Source: Mycolicibacterium sp. (GTDB taxonomy: Bacteria > Actinomycetota > Actinomycetes > Mycobacteriales > Mycobacteriaceae). Taken from it: a DNA stretch of 64,000 bases. Below the pieces are notes generated by a model. It did not search any database, was not told the origin of the DNA, and saw nothing but the letters and a program-made list of their open reading frames with translations. The position numbers were made by a program, and so were the translations under genes. Position 1 is the first letter of the stretch; the number at the start of each line of letters is the position of its first letter. This document shows, in pieces, positions 1 through 7,413 of the stretch. The stretch is taken from contig NZ_JAEMTA010000012.1 of the NCBI RefSeq assembly GCF_016462545.1, forward strand, positions 1 through 64,000. The letters run 5' to 3'.

Positions 1-75
1 CGCGGACCGACCGGGGAACGCGCCAACTGGTGGTGGTACCAACCCTTCGAACCCCCACCACCACCGCAGAGCTAG
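1..75 (+). CDS. C-terminal tail of an upstream gene (partial)
   Basis: Frame 1 is open from the window edge to a TAG at 73-75 and encodes about 24 residues. They include a WWWYQPF stretch followed by a run of five prolines and end in Gln-Ser. The composition and position, 46 bases before the next start, suggest the end of a real protein. Too little is present to name a family. Pro/Trp-rich tails of this kind occur at the ends of some mycobacterial HNH-endonuclease-type proteins, but that is only a guess. Confidence 0.5.
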   Translation, partial: RGPTGERANWWWYQPFEPPPPPQS

Positions 76-121
76 CGCCGCTTCACGGGCTGATCGTGCT
101 CGACGCGGCTACCTTTGACAT

Positions 122-844
122 GTGCATTACGCATGGGAGACACCGTCGGACGGCGTGTACCGGTGCCGCCTGCCGTTCCTCGACGTCACCGTCGGGCTGA
201 TCCGGGGTAGCGATTCACACCTGTTGATCGACTGCGGCACAACGCTTCTCGAGGCCCAGGCCATAGCCGAGGACGTGGCAACCATCACCGGGGGAGTAGT
301 CACCCACCTCGTCATGACCCACGACCACTTCGATCACGTACTCGGATCGGCGTGGTTCGGCGACGCCGTGCACTACGGCGCCCCCGCCGTCGGCGAGGCG
401 TTGACCACGGGGTTGGACGCCGTTCGCACCCACGCCATCGGCTACGGCGCCGACCCATCAGAGCTGGATCGTGCGATCGCCGCGGTGCGGGCACCGGACC
501 ACCTGCTGCTGCACGCCGACCTCGACCTTGGTGACCGACTGGTCCACGTCCGATTCCCTGGCCCGGGGCATACCGACCACGACCTCGTCGTCGTCATCCC
601 GGCGGTGACCCCGGCACAACGCACCGTGGTGTTCTGCGGTGACCTCGTCGAGGAGTCGGCCGACCCCGCCATCAACGACGAGTCCGACGTGCTCGCGTGG
701 CCCCGGGCACTGGACGAGATTCTGCGACTCGGCGGCTCCGACGCCGTGTACGTCCCGGGCCACGGCGCCCTGGTGGACGCGAACTTCGTCCGCGCACAGC
801 GCGACTGGCTGGCCAGACGCGCGGCCTCGGACGCCGTCTCGTGA
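122..844 (+). CDS. MBL-fold metallo-hydrolase
   Basis: A 240-residue metallo-beta-lactamase-fold protein, probably a cytoplasmic Zn-dependent hydrolase of unknown substrate. The HxHxDH metal motif is visible as HDHFDH at residues 67-72, followed by GHTDH near 150, a GD before the second metal site near 182, and PGHG near 220. All elements of the family are in order and the length is normal. The start is a GTG at 122; an overlapping ATG at 120 is out of frame. Its stop overlaps the GTG of the S4 protein by 4 nt (841-844), so the two are probably co-translated. The substrate cannot be read from sequence; glyoxalase II-like or lactonase-like activities are possible. Confidence 0.9.
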   Translation: MHYAWETPSDGVYRCRLPFLDVTVGLIRGSDSHLLIDCGTTLLEAQAIAEDVATITGGVVTHLVMTHDHFDHVLGSAWFGDAVHYGAPAVGEALTTGLDAVRTHAIGYGADPSELDRAIAAVRAPDHLLLHADLDLGDRLVHVRFPGPGHTDHDLVVVIPAVTPAQRTVVFCGDLVEESADPAINDESDVLAWPRALDEILRLGGSDAVYVPGHGALVDANFVRAQRDWLARRAASDAVS

Positions 845-1311
845 GCGTTGGTGGGGAGTCCACGCGGGTGGATCGGTGGTTGTGGGCGGTCCGCCTGACG
901 AAGACCCGGCCCGACGCCGCGGCGGCATGCCGCGGTGGCCATGTGCGGATCAACGATCGACCGGCAAAACCGTCGACGACGGTGTCGCCCGGAGACGAGG
1001 TACGGGCACGGGTCGGGGAGACCACCCGGATCGTCGAGGTCGTGCGCGTCATCCAGAAGCGAGTGGGCGCAGCCGATGCCGTGACCTGCTTCCTCGATCG
1101 GACGCCCGCGCCACCTCCGACGGTCATCATTCCGGTGGCCTTCCGAGACAGAGGTGCCGGTCGGCCTACCAAGCGGGATCGTCGAGCGCTGGACAGGTGG
1201 CGTGCGAGCCAGGGCCGCGTCGATGCCAGCAACGATGTCGGGTCGCGCGGAGGCGATGTATGGGACGATGGCCGAGCGCCATCAGAGAGGACACCCGGAT
1301 TTCATGACTGA
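841..1311 (+). CDS. S4-domain RNA-binding protein (Hsp15-like)
   Basis: A 156-residue protein whose N-terminal half is a typical S4 RNA-binding domain. It has the STRVDRWLWAVRLTKTR start, then GGHVRIND, then a PGDEVR loop. The C-terminal part is Arg-rich and basic. This matches the Hsp15/RNA-binding S4 family, which binds structured RNA or ribosomal subunits in the cytoplasm. The GTG at 841 is preferred over longer in-frame starts because it gives the family's normal N-terminus and overlaps the upstream stop by 4 nt. The last 8 nt overlap the next gene. Confidence 0.85.
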   Translation: MSVGGESTRVDRWLWAVRLTKTRPDAAAACRGGHVRINDRPAKPSTTVSPGDEVRARVGETTRIVEVVRVIQKRVGAADAVTCFLDRTPAPPPTVIIPVAFRDRGAGRPTKRDRRALDRWRASQGRVDASNDVGSRGGDVWDDGRAPSERTPGFHD

Positions 1312-1879
1312 AGGACGACGCGTCAGAGCCGTCACCACCGCGAAGATCGTGTTCGCGAGCGCGCTGATCAGCGGCGGTGCACTGGCCATGGCCGGTCAGG
1401 CCGCCGCCGATCCGGAGGCGCCCTACACGCCGGTTCCGGGCGCTCCCGCTGCACCCGCGCCAGACCAGCAGGTCGTGGCCGGCGGAGACGCCCCTCCCGC
1501 ACCGCCCCCCGTCGGCGCGCCGGTGGTTCCCGAGGTCGCCAACCAGCAGTACGGCTCGGGATCCGGTCCGCTGGGTTTCCTCAGGGATGCCTGGCATCAG
1601 GCCAAGGACCCCTACGGCGTCGGTGATTCGCCCGACGGTATGCCGGCTGGAGCGCCGCCGCCCCCGGGCGCGGGCCCGCCGCCACCGCTACCGCCCGGGT
1701 TCGTCTCCTTGAACTATCCCGAATCCAACACCGCTCCGACTCAGGCGGCTCCGAACACCGGCGGGCCGGCGCTGCCGCCCGGGTACTACCCGCTGAACGG
1801 TCCGCCCCCTCCGGGATACCAGGCGCCACCGCCCGCCGACCCCGCTGCGCCGCCGATCCTTCCCGCCCCCGCGGGGTAG
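1304..1879 (+). CDS. Proline-rich secreted protein
   Basis: A 191-residue protein with a basic N-terminus, a hydrophobic Ala-rich segment at about 13-32 and an AAADPEAP region resembling a mycobacterial signal peptidase cleavage site. The mature part is dominated by Pro, Ala and Gly, with repeated PPLPPG and PPPGY patterns and a short non-repetitive core (GPLGFLRDAWHQAKDPYG). It is most likely exported and unstructured, perhaps cell-wall associated. The ATG at 1304 overlaps the S4 gene by 8 nt; a much longer frame upstream lies wholly inside the S4 gene and is not used. No enzymatic motif is visible. Confidence 0.75.
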   Translation: MTEGRRVRAVTTAKIVFASALISGGALAMAGQAAADPEAPYTPVPGAPAAPAPDQQVVAGGDAPPAPPPVGAPVVPEVANQQYGSGSGPLGFLRDAWHQAKDPYGVGDSPDGMPAGAPPPPGAGPPPPLPPGFVSLNYPESNTAPTQAAPNTGGPALPPGYYPLNGPPPPGYQAPPPADPAAPPILPAPAG

Positions 1880-1883
1880 TAGG

Positions 1884-2621
1884 TCAACGGCGCCAGGCCG
1901 CCGCCAGCGGTGACGGTGTGTGCGGTCCGAGGGGTTCGGCGAGCTGCACTGGTGCCTGTGCCATGAATCGCGGAGTCCAGCCGCGGTGTTCGTCGGCGGC
2001 GTGAACCGTGAACGGGTGTACCACGTACAAGTCACCCGGTGATCCCGTCGCCAGCGCGATGTCGCGGTGAGCACTAGCCGCGTCGACGAGCCGACCGCAT
2101 TCGCGAGCGTCGAGCGGCTGCTCGCCCAGGACGGCCGCAACGTCGCGATGAGAGCCGATGCGGATCCGCGTCGGCGCGTCGTCGGGGCCCACCTCGGACA
2201 GGAGCGTCAGCAGCAAAAGCGTGTGCGGGCGGCCACTGACCACCCACGATCCGTCCGCCATCATCGTATTGAGGTCGACGTGCCAGCCGCGGTCGTCGTC
2301 CGTGGGCGACACCGGGAAGCGAATCGGAACGTTGCCTAGAGAACCGCGAGGCTCCCAGCCGCCGACCCCGCACACTGCGTCGAGGGTGGCGGCCAACACG
2401 GGGCTGCGCGCCAACGCGCCGAACGGACCGTCGCCGGTCAGGTCGGCGGCCCACACGACCGGCTTCGTCCAGGTATCGGGGCGCTCCGGCGACAGTCCGA
2501 TCTGCGTCCACAGGGCCTGCCGAGCCTCCTCGGCGACGTAGCGCGGCACCGATGCCTCTACCTTGAGGAAGCCTTTCTCGGCGAAGTCGTGGATGTGCAC
2601 TGGGCTAGGATGGCGCATCAA
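1884..2621 (-). CDS. Phytanoyl-CoA dioxygenase (PhyH)-type Fe(II)/2OG oxygenase
   Basis: A 245-residue protein with the iron-binding HxD triad member in GWHVDLN near residue 134. The distal histidine lies in the HPFTVHAADEHRG region near 208, followed by a 2-oxoglutarate-contacting Arg (TPRFMAQ). This fits the PhyH family of non-haem iron, 2-oxoglutarate-dependent oxygenases. The substrate is unknown. It converges on the proline-rich gene with only 4 bases between stops. Two adjacent Met codons begin the frame; 2621 or 2618 could serve. Confidence 0.75.
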   Translation of the reverse strand: MMRHPSPVHIHDFAEKGFLKVEASVPRYVAEEARQALWTQIGLSPERPDTWTKPVVWAADLTGDGPFGALARSPVLAATLDAVCGVGGWEPRGSLGNVPIRFPVSPTDDDRGWHVDLNTMMADGSWVVSGRPHTLLLLTLLSEVGPDDAPTRIRIGSHRDVAAVLGEQPLDARECGRLVDAASAHRDIALATGSPGDLYVVHPFTVHAADEHRGWTPRFMAQAPVQLAEPLGPHTPSPLAAAWRR

Positions 2622-2628
2622 TCGCGCG

Positions 2629-2916
2629 TCATGCCAACGATTTTCCCGCCAGTCTCCCGGTCCTTTCGCGGTGTTTGCAGCCCGGCCAGCAGCACGGCCT
2701 GCGCTTGCCCTCCTCGAGTTCCTCGCGAGTCCGGCGGATGCGGCGTTCCCGGGTCTTCTCCTGCTTGGCGTCCTCCACCCAGCAGATGAACTCGTTGCGC
2801 GCGAGCGGAGTGATGTCGTTCCAGGCCGCGAGGAAAGCCTCGTCGGCGATGAGGGCCTGCCGCAGGTCGGCGGGCAGTTGATGCACCACGCCGCCGGGCA
2901 CTTGGAGGCTACTCAT
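2629..2916 (-). CDS. YdeI/OmpD-associated family protein (short)
   Basis: A 95-residue protein with the pattern of the YdeI/OmpD-associated domain: an LPADLRQAL segment, then AFLAAWNDITPLARNEFICWVEDAKQEKTRERRIRRT. This is the conserved helical part of that family. A basic CCWPGCKHRERTGR tail follows. The Met at 2916 is chosen because the 21 residues upstream look non-coding. The domain is associated with stress or bacteriocin resistance in other bacteria, but no mechanism is established. It lies 8 bases upstream of the PhyH gene on the same strand and is probably co-transcribed. Confidence 0.75.
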   Translation of the reverse strand: MSSLQVPGGVVHQLPADLRQALIADEAFLAAWNDITPLARNEFICWVEDAKQEKTRERRIRRTREELEEGKRRPCCWPGCKHRERTGRLAGKSLA

Positions 2917-2951
2917 GGGGGAAGGGTAACGCGATGGGGTCGTGCCGAGGC

Positions 2952-3284
2952 TCAGCAGAACTGATATTCGACGTCCCAATAGCCGGGCAACGGCACCCAG
3001 TGTGCTGCGAACTGGCCGCCGAGCTGAGGGTTCCCGTCGTGGATCATGCCGGATCCGCCGATTGCCGGAATGAACCCCGGCGCGTCCCAGGTGATGGATT
3101 GCGGGTCACCCGGTGTGTCCGGCGTGCATTCGCTCTGCTTGACCAGGTAGCCGTCGGTCACCGTCCATTCGGCGCTGTCCTGGTCGGGGGTGGGCAGCGG
3201 GGGAGCGGCGTGGGCACTGGCCGCGCCGACGATCGTCGAGGCAACGATGCCTGCGCCGGCGAGCACGACGCGTCGAATTCGCAT
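2952..3284 (-). CDS. Small secreted protein
   Basis: A 110-residue protein with a basic start (MRIRR), a hydrophobic segment VVLAGAGIVASTIVGAASA and an AHA-type cleavage site. The mature part of about 85 residues contains two cysteines, one in SEC and one at the last residue, which could form a disulphide. It resembles the many small exported mycobacterial proteins of unknown role. The Met at 3284 has a GAGG sequence 9 bases upstream; Met codons at 3290 and 3293 are alternatives. No domain was recognised. Confidence 0.7.
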   Translation of the reverse strand: MRIRRVVLAGAGIVASTIVGAASAHAAPPLPTPDQDSAEWTVTDGYLVKQSECTPDTPGDPQSITWDAPGFIPAIGGSGMIHDGNPQLGGQFAAHWVPLPGYWDVEYQFC

Positions 3285-3571
3285 GTGCATCATCCTCACG
3301 GGAGCGGCCAGACCGGTACGCGTCAAACTACATGTCGTGGCCTACATCCTGCAGCTCGATTCATCCGCCAATCTCGCCTCGTCGACGTCGCGTCGGCTCA
3401 CCGCAGAATTCGCACGGCGGTGGGTTGCCGCGGGGACGTACGGGGCTTCGTCGTCCACACCGAGCCGCCCGCGGCCGCCGGAGACTTCCACCAACCTTAC
3501 GAACTGGTCCGCGACGAACTGCTTAGCGGCATCGAATGAGGTTGTGGCAGAAGGGGTTCAACCGGATTGGC

Positions 3572-4210
3572 TCAACCGGTGACGCCGAGAATCTTGATTG
3601 CGAAGATCAGCGAATCGCCCTTCTGAATTCCGGCGCTCGGCTGACCCTCGGGGTACCCGTCGGCAGGGGCCATGGCGACGGCGACCGTCGACCCGACGTT
3701 CTGTCCGGCAATGGCCTTCTGGAAGCCCGGCACCACACCGTCGAGCGGGAACTCCGCAGGCTCGCCCCGTTCGTAGCTGCTGTCGAACACGGTGCCGTCG
3801 CGTCCGTTGACACCCATGTAGCAGACGGACACGGTGGCCGTGTTCGCGACGACCGGTCCGCTACCGGCCTGCAGGGTGTGCACCTGGGTCTCCGTGACGC
3901 TGAACGGCCCGGTCACCTTGACCTCGGGCGCCGCCGCGTCCGTCGATCCGGTCACCGCGAGGCTGCCGGTGGCACCGGCCAACGTCCACTCGGGTGTGCC
4001 ACCGGTGACCGGCGGTGCCGTCGGGCACGACGCGGCCTGAGCGGCGGGAGACGAGCTCGGCTGGGCGGCGACGGATGAGCTGCTCGCCGCTGACGAGGGG
4101 GTCTGACCCGGTTCGGCGCCCGCGTCGGAGCCGCAGGCGGCAAGCATCATGGCGAGCGGCGTGGCGCAGGCCACGAACACGAGGGAGGCAGACGTGCGAG
4201 ATTGATTCAC
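3572..4210 (-). CDS. FKBP-type peptidyl-prolyl isomerase lipoprotein
   Basis: A 212-residue exported lipoprotein. The lipobox LAAC places the lipidated Cys at 26, after a hydrophobic stretch. A Ser/Ala-rich linker follows, then an FKBP domain over roughly residues 105-212, with GTVFDSSYERGEP, FPLDGVVPGFQKAIAG and the final LIFAIKILGV strand. FKBP domains isomerise prolyl peptide bonds; outside the membrane this assists folding of exported proteins. The start is a GTG at 4210. A longer frame extends to 4681 but runs through the opposite frame of the barstar and RNase genes and is discounted. Confidence 0.88.
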   Translation of the reverse strand: MNQSRTSASLVFVACATPLAMMLAACGSDAGAEPGQTPSSAASSSSVAAQPSSSPAAQAASCPTAPPVTGGTPEWTLAGATGSLAVTGSTDAAAPEVKVTGPFSVTETQVHTLQAGSGPVVANTATVSVCYMGVNGRDGTVFDSSYERGEPAEFPLDGVVPGFQKAIAGQNVGSTVAVAMAPADGYPEGQPSAGIQKGDSLIFAIKILGVTG

Positions 4211-4233
4211 GCTCGCCCACGCTACAGCCGAGC

Positions 4234-4554
4234 TCACCTCAGGTTCAGCGGGACTCCCGCATCCTCGAAGACGTCCCGTACGGAGTCGACGAACGATCGC
4301 TGCCCGTGCCGCGCGTCCTTCAGGTGACGTCGGGACGCCGCGCTGTGTTCCCACTCGAACGCATACGGGCGATCCTCTGGTGTGCCGAATCCGCCCCGCA
4401 AGCAGTCGGCGAGCGCATCCAAATTGCGCCCGAAGTATCCCCCGGGACCGTTGACGGTAGATCCGATCTCGCGGTAGAAGTCCTTGACCGACGTGACCTT
4501 TCGTCCGTCGATCCGGAAGACGACGGGACGGTCCGGGTGCTGCTGGGGCGTCAT
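4234..4554 (-). CDS. Barstar-family RNase inhibitor
   Basis: A 106-residue protein with the barstar fold signature: VVFRIDGRKV, a DFYREI helix, and GPGGYFGRNLDALADCLRGGFGTPE, where the inhibitor's helix and acidic face lie. Barstars cap the active site of a cognate secreted RNase in the producing cell's cytoplasm. Its ATG (4554) overlaps the TGA of the RNase gene by 4 nt, so toxin and inhibitor are translationally coupled. Family and context agree strongly on an immunity role. It is about 16 residues longer than Bacillus barstar. Confidence 0.92.
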   Translation of the reverse strand: MTPQQHPDRPVVFRIDGRKVTSVKDFYREIGSTVNGPGGYFGRNLDALADCLRGGFGTPEDRPYAFEWEHSAASRRHLKDARHGQRSFVDSVRDVFEDAGVPLNLR

Positions 4555-5012
4555 CCTCGCCTCCGCACGTCCGCGACGAGACAGAACGAGTCGTAGTGGT
4601 CGCCGGTGTAGTAGTACTGCGGCGGATCGGTCGAGGGAGAACCGCCGGTGATGATGCGCCTGGTCGAGCGGTTCGAGGCACCCGGAGTGATCACCGTGTA
4701 TTCGTGGTAGTACCCGCGGGTCTGGTCGGGCAGGTGGCCTTCGCGGTTGCCGAACACCACTCCGTCGTTGCGGGGGAAGGGAAACGGCCCGTCGGACTGA
4801 ATCAACCGCACGGTATCGGCCACCTGCGGAGGCAGGGTGGCCAGAGGGCACGTCGAGACACCGGCCACCGTCGGCACCGGGCCGGATGGGCTGGGATCCG
4901 GTCGCAGCAGCGCCCAACCACCGACCGCGACGATCAGTAGGCACAACGCCGCCAGCGTCCAGGTACATCGATTCGCCTGGGCTATCTGCCGCCGGGTCAT
5001 GACCTCCATCAT
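4551..5012 (-). CDS. RNase Sa/T1-family guanyl-specific ribonuclease, membrane-anchored or secreted
   Basis: A 153-residue protein. Residues 18-36 are hydrophobic (TM anchor or signal peptide), followed by a Pro/Ser linker and an RNase Sa-like domain at about 52-148. By alignment to RNase Sa the catalytic set is present: Glu91, Glu104 in YYHEYTVITPG, Arg115 and Arg119 in RRIITG, and His139 in GDHY. These enzymes cleave RNA 3' of guanosine. A Cys at 55 and one at 144 could form the family disulphide, though the second is shifted from its usual terminal place. The loop before YYTGDHY carries an insertion. The start is uncertain between Met codons at 5012 and 5000; GGAGG lies directly before the latter. 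Encoded with barstar. Confidence 0.9.
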   Translation of the reverse strand: MMEVMTRRQIAQANRCTWTLAALCLLIVAVGGWALLRPDPSPSGPVPTVAGVSTCPLATLPPQVADTVRLIQSDGPFPFPRNDGVVFGNREGHLPDQTRGYYHEYTVITPGASNRSTRRIITGGSPSTDPPQYYYTGDHYDSFCLVADVRRRG

Positions 5013-5080
5013 GGTCCGTCGCGGCGATGGGGTCCTAAACGGTTGGTGCGCGAGCCGTATCCGCACCTATCGTCGACGGC

Positions 5081-6115
5081 ATGGACGCCACGTCTCGCCT
5101 CCTGGTGCGTCCGATGAGCGTCGATGATGCGAGGCGCGTGGCCGGGTGGCGGTACCGGGAGCGATGGTCCACCTACGATCTATCCTCTCCCGCCGGCCTC
5201 CTGGAGGAGCTTCATCTGTACTCGGCAGTGACCGACTCCGCCCACGCCGTGGTGGGATTCGTCTGCGTCGGGTCGGCCGCGCGGGTGCCCGGCCTCGATG
5301 CCGATCCGCCGTTCGTCGACGTCGGGGTGGGGATGGATCCCGACGTCGTCGGCAAGGGGAGCGGTCGTACGTTCGGCAAGGCGGTATTGGACCACCTGGC
5401 ACGCCGCTACCCGGACCGGCCGCTGCGCGCCGTCGTGCAGGCCTGGAACGTTCGGAGTCTGCGCTTCGCCGTTCAGTGCGGATTCGTCGACGTGGGTGAC
5501 ATGAGTAGCAGCGACGTGCCGTATCGGATTCTCGTCAAGCCGGCGCACGGACCGGGGCGGGATGCGGTGGTGTCGCAGAGCGGCGTCCGTCTGTTCGGCG
5601 ATCGGTTGATGCTGCGCGAGTTCGTCGCGGCGGACCTGGCCGCGGTGCATTCCTATGCCGCAGATCCCATCGTCACTCGATTCACCGCGTGGGGGCCCAA
5701 CTCCATCGCCGAGAGTCAGGCGTTCATCGCACACGTAACGGCGAGCAGTTCCGCGCCCGACAGACGCGAATTCGCCTTGGCCGCAGTCCTCCTCGCGTCT
5801 GGCACCCTCATCGGGTCAGGCGAGATCCGGGTCACCGATGTGTCGCACCGCCGCGGCGAGATCGGTTACGTACTGAACCGCAGCCAGCGGTCACGGGGCT
5901 ATGCGACCGACATCGCCCGCCTGCTCGTTGATTTCGGCTTCGAGCACCTGATGTTGCGACGCATCGCCGCCACGTGCGACCCGGACAACGGAGCCTCGGC
6001 CCGGGTCCTCGAGAAGGCCGGGCTCCGGTTCGAAGGACGGATGCGCAGCCACCTCACCGTTCGCGGAACCCGACGGGATTCGCTGCTGTACGCGACGGTG
6101 GTGGGTGATGTCTGA
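5081..6115 (+). CDS. Tandem GNAT-domain acetyltransferase
   Basis: A 344-residue protein with two GNAT domains. The N-terminal one (about 8-155) is the more divergent and keeps GVGMDPDVVGKGSGR as an acetyl-CoA loop. The C-terminal one (about 165-344) is RimJ/RimL-like, with LMLREF, GYVLNRSQRSRGYATD as the pyrophosphate-binding loop, and DPDNGASARVLEKAGLRFEGR. Each domain transfers acetyl groups to an amine in known members; the substrate is unknown, and antibiotics or protein N-termini are options. The gene is divergent from the RNase/barstar pair with a 68-base gap. Confidence 0.85.
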   Translation: MDATSRLLVRPMSVDDARRVAGWRYRERWSTYDLSSPAGLLEELHLYSAVTDSAHAVVGFVCVGSAARVPGLDADPPFVDVGVGMDPDVVGKGSGRTFGKAVLDHLARRYPDRPLRAVVQAWNVRSLRFAVQCGFVDVGDMSSSDVPYRILVKPAHGPGRDAVVSQSGVRLFGDRLMLREFVAADLAAVHSYAADPIVTRFTAWGPNSIAESQAFIAHVTASSSAPDRREFALAAVLLASGTLIGSGEIRVTDVSHRRGEIGYVLNRSQRSRGYATDIARLLVDFGFEHLMLRRIAATCDPDNGASARVLEKAGLRFEGRMRSHLTVRGTRRDSLLYATVVGDV

Positions 6116-6127
6116 CGAAGCCCGAAC

Positions 6128-6277
6128 TCAGCCAGCCTCGTGTGCATCACCGGGATGGGGCACGTTGTCGTCGTCGACGTAGGCCGCGTGCTCGGTGTCG
6201 ACACCGTCGTGGTCGCGTGGGCCCTCGTTGGTTCCTTCGGAATCAACCGCATCCGCGGCGTCGCTGGGCATCGTCAT
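6128..6277 (-). CDS. Small acidic protein, 49 residues
   Basis: A short open frame beginning with ATG at 6277 and preceded by a strong AGGAGG ribosome site 9 bases away. The product is highly acidic (many Asp and Glu, with His and Gly) and has no hydrophobic segment, so it is likely cytosolic and disordered. It ends 12 bases from the stop of the convergent GNAT gene. The clean ribosome site and the high third-position GC argue that it is real. No family was recognised. Confidence 0.6.
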   Translation of the reverse strand: MTMPSDAADAVDSEGTNEGPRDHDGVDTEHAAYVDDDNVPHPGDAHEAG

Positions 6278-6552
6278 GGGCAGATCCTCCTAGTGCATCC
6301 GCCGGGGGCATCCCGCCGGAATGTGCGTCGGAATGCGGGTGCCCTCTTTTCGCTGCGCCGAACCGGAGCGAGCCTTCGGATCCGACGGCACCGTTGGAGT
6401 GTCGTGGTGGGCGTTCCGCCGATCAGCGCGTGGACGAGGGGGACTCTGGCAGTACCCGTACTGCGGGGATCTCCTTGGCGTCTGGAATAGCGCATAGCGT
6501 GACACGACGGCATCAACTGACGGTCTTGTCCGGCCAACGAGGGAGACTCCAC

Positions 6553-7347
6553 GTGGTAAACAGCCAATTCGCAACGCATACAGAGCTTTTCGACCTGAGT
6601 GGTAAGTGCGGTCTCGTCACCGGTGGTACTAGGGGCATCGGGATGATGATCGCGCGCGGGCTCCTCCAAGCTGGCGCCCGCGTGGTCATCAGCTCGCGCA
6701 ACGCAGAAGCATGCGCGCAGGCGCAGGAAAGGCTGTCCGAATTCGGCGACGTCTTGGCGGTCCCCGCGGACCTGTCCCGACACGACGAGTGCGAGCGCCT
6801 CGCCCAACTCGTCACGGCCGATTCAGGGAGTCTCGACATCCTCGTCAACAACGCGGGTGCAATGTGGGACGAGCCGTTGGAGACGTTCCCGGACGCAGCC
6901 TGGGACACGGTCATCGACCTCAACCTGAAGTCGCCGTTTTGGCTGGTGCAGGCGCTGCTGCCGGCACTTCGCAGCGCCGGGACCGCCGACGATCCCGCGC
7001 GGGTCATCAACATCGGCAGCATCGCGGCCATACACATTCCCAACCGACCCAACTACTCGTACTCCAGCAGCAAGGCTGCGCTGCATCAACTCACCAGAGT
7101 GCTTGCCAAGGAACTGGGCCCGCAGCACATCACGGTGAACGCGGTGGCGCCGGGACCGTTCCCGTCGACGATGATGGCGGCGACCCTCGACGAGTTCGGC
7201 GAGGTGATCGCGGCGTCTGCTCCGCTGCGCCGGATCGGCCGCGACGACGACATGGCGGGTGTCGCCGTGTTCCTCGCCAGCCGGGCAGGCGCTTACCTGA
7301 CGGGCACCATCATTCCCGTCGACGGAGGGATCGCCACCACCGCGTAG
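6553..7347 (+). CDS. Short-chain dehydrogenase/reductase (FabG-like)
   Basis: A 264-residue classical SDR. The cofactor loop is TGGTRGIGMMIA near residue 24, NNAG near 97, the catalytic Ser in INIGSIAAI near 155 and YSYSSSKAAL (Tyr-x3-Lys) near 168. The C-terminal DGGI motif is also present. It is likely an NAD(P)H-dependent 3-oxoacyl or alcohol dehydrogenase. The GTG at 6553 is chosen because GGGAG lies 7 bases upstream; the long open frame before it is not coding. The first about 20 residues recur as a broken copy at 18.2 kb. The MmyB-type regulator follows 66 bases downstream. Confidence 0.9.
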   Translation: MVNSQFATHTELFDLSGKCGLVTGGTRGIGMMIARGLLQAGARVVISSRNAEACAQAQERLSEFGDVLAVPADLSRHDECERLAQLVTADSGSLDILVNNAGAMWDEPLETFPDAAWDTVIDLNLKSPFWLVQALLPALRSAGTADDPARVINIGSIAAIHIPNRPNYSYSSSKAALHQLTRVLAKELGPQHITVNAVAPGPFPSTMMAATLDEFGEVIAASAPLRRIGRDDDMAGVAVFLASRAGAYLTGTIIPVDGGIATTA

Positions 7348-7413
7348 ATCGCCGCGGCGTCCGGGTACTGGCGGTACCTCCCTGCGCCCGTGGTGCGGGC
7401 CTACCGTGAGTGA

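Noticed and set aside
3435..3539. Possible C-terminal gene fragment (GFVVHTEPP ... ELVRDELLSGIE)
   Set aside because: The 35 residues look protein-like with high third-position GC, but there is no start and no recognisable family; too short to support.
6142..6552. 137-residue N-terminal extension of the SDR at 6553
   Set aside because: The extension is Arg/Ser-rich with no fold, overlaps the small acidic gene on the other strand, and GGGAG before the GTG at 6553 marks a normal SDR start.
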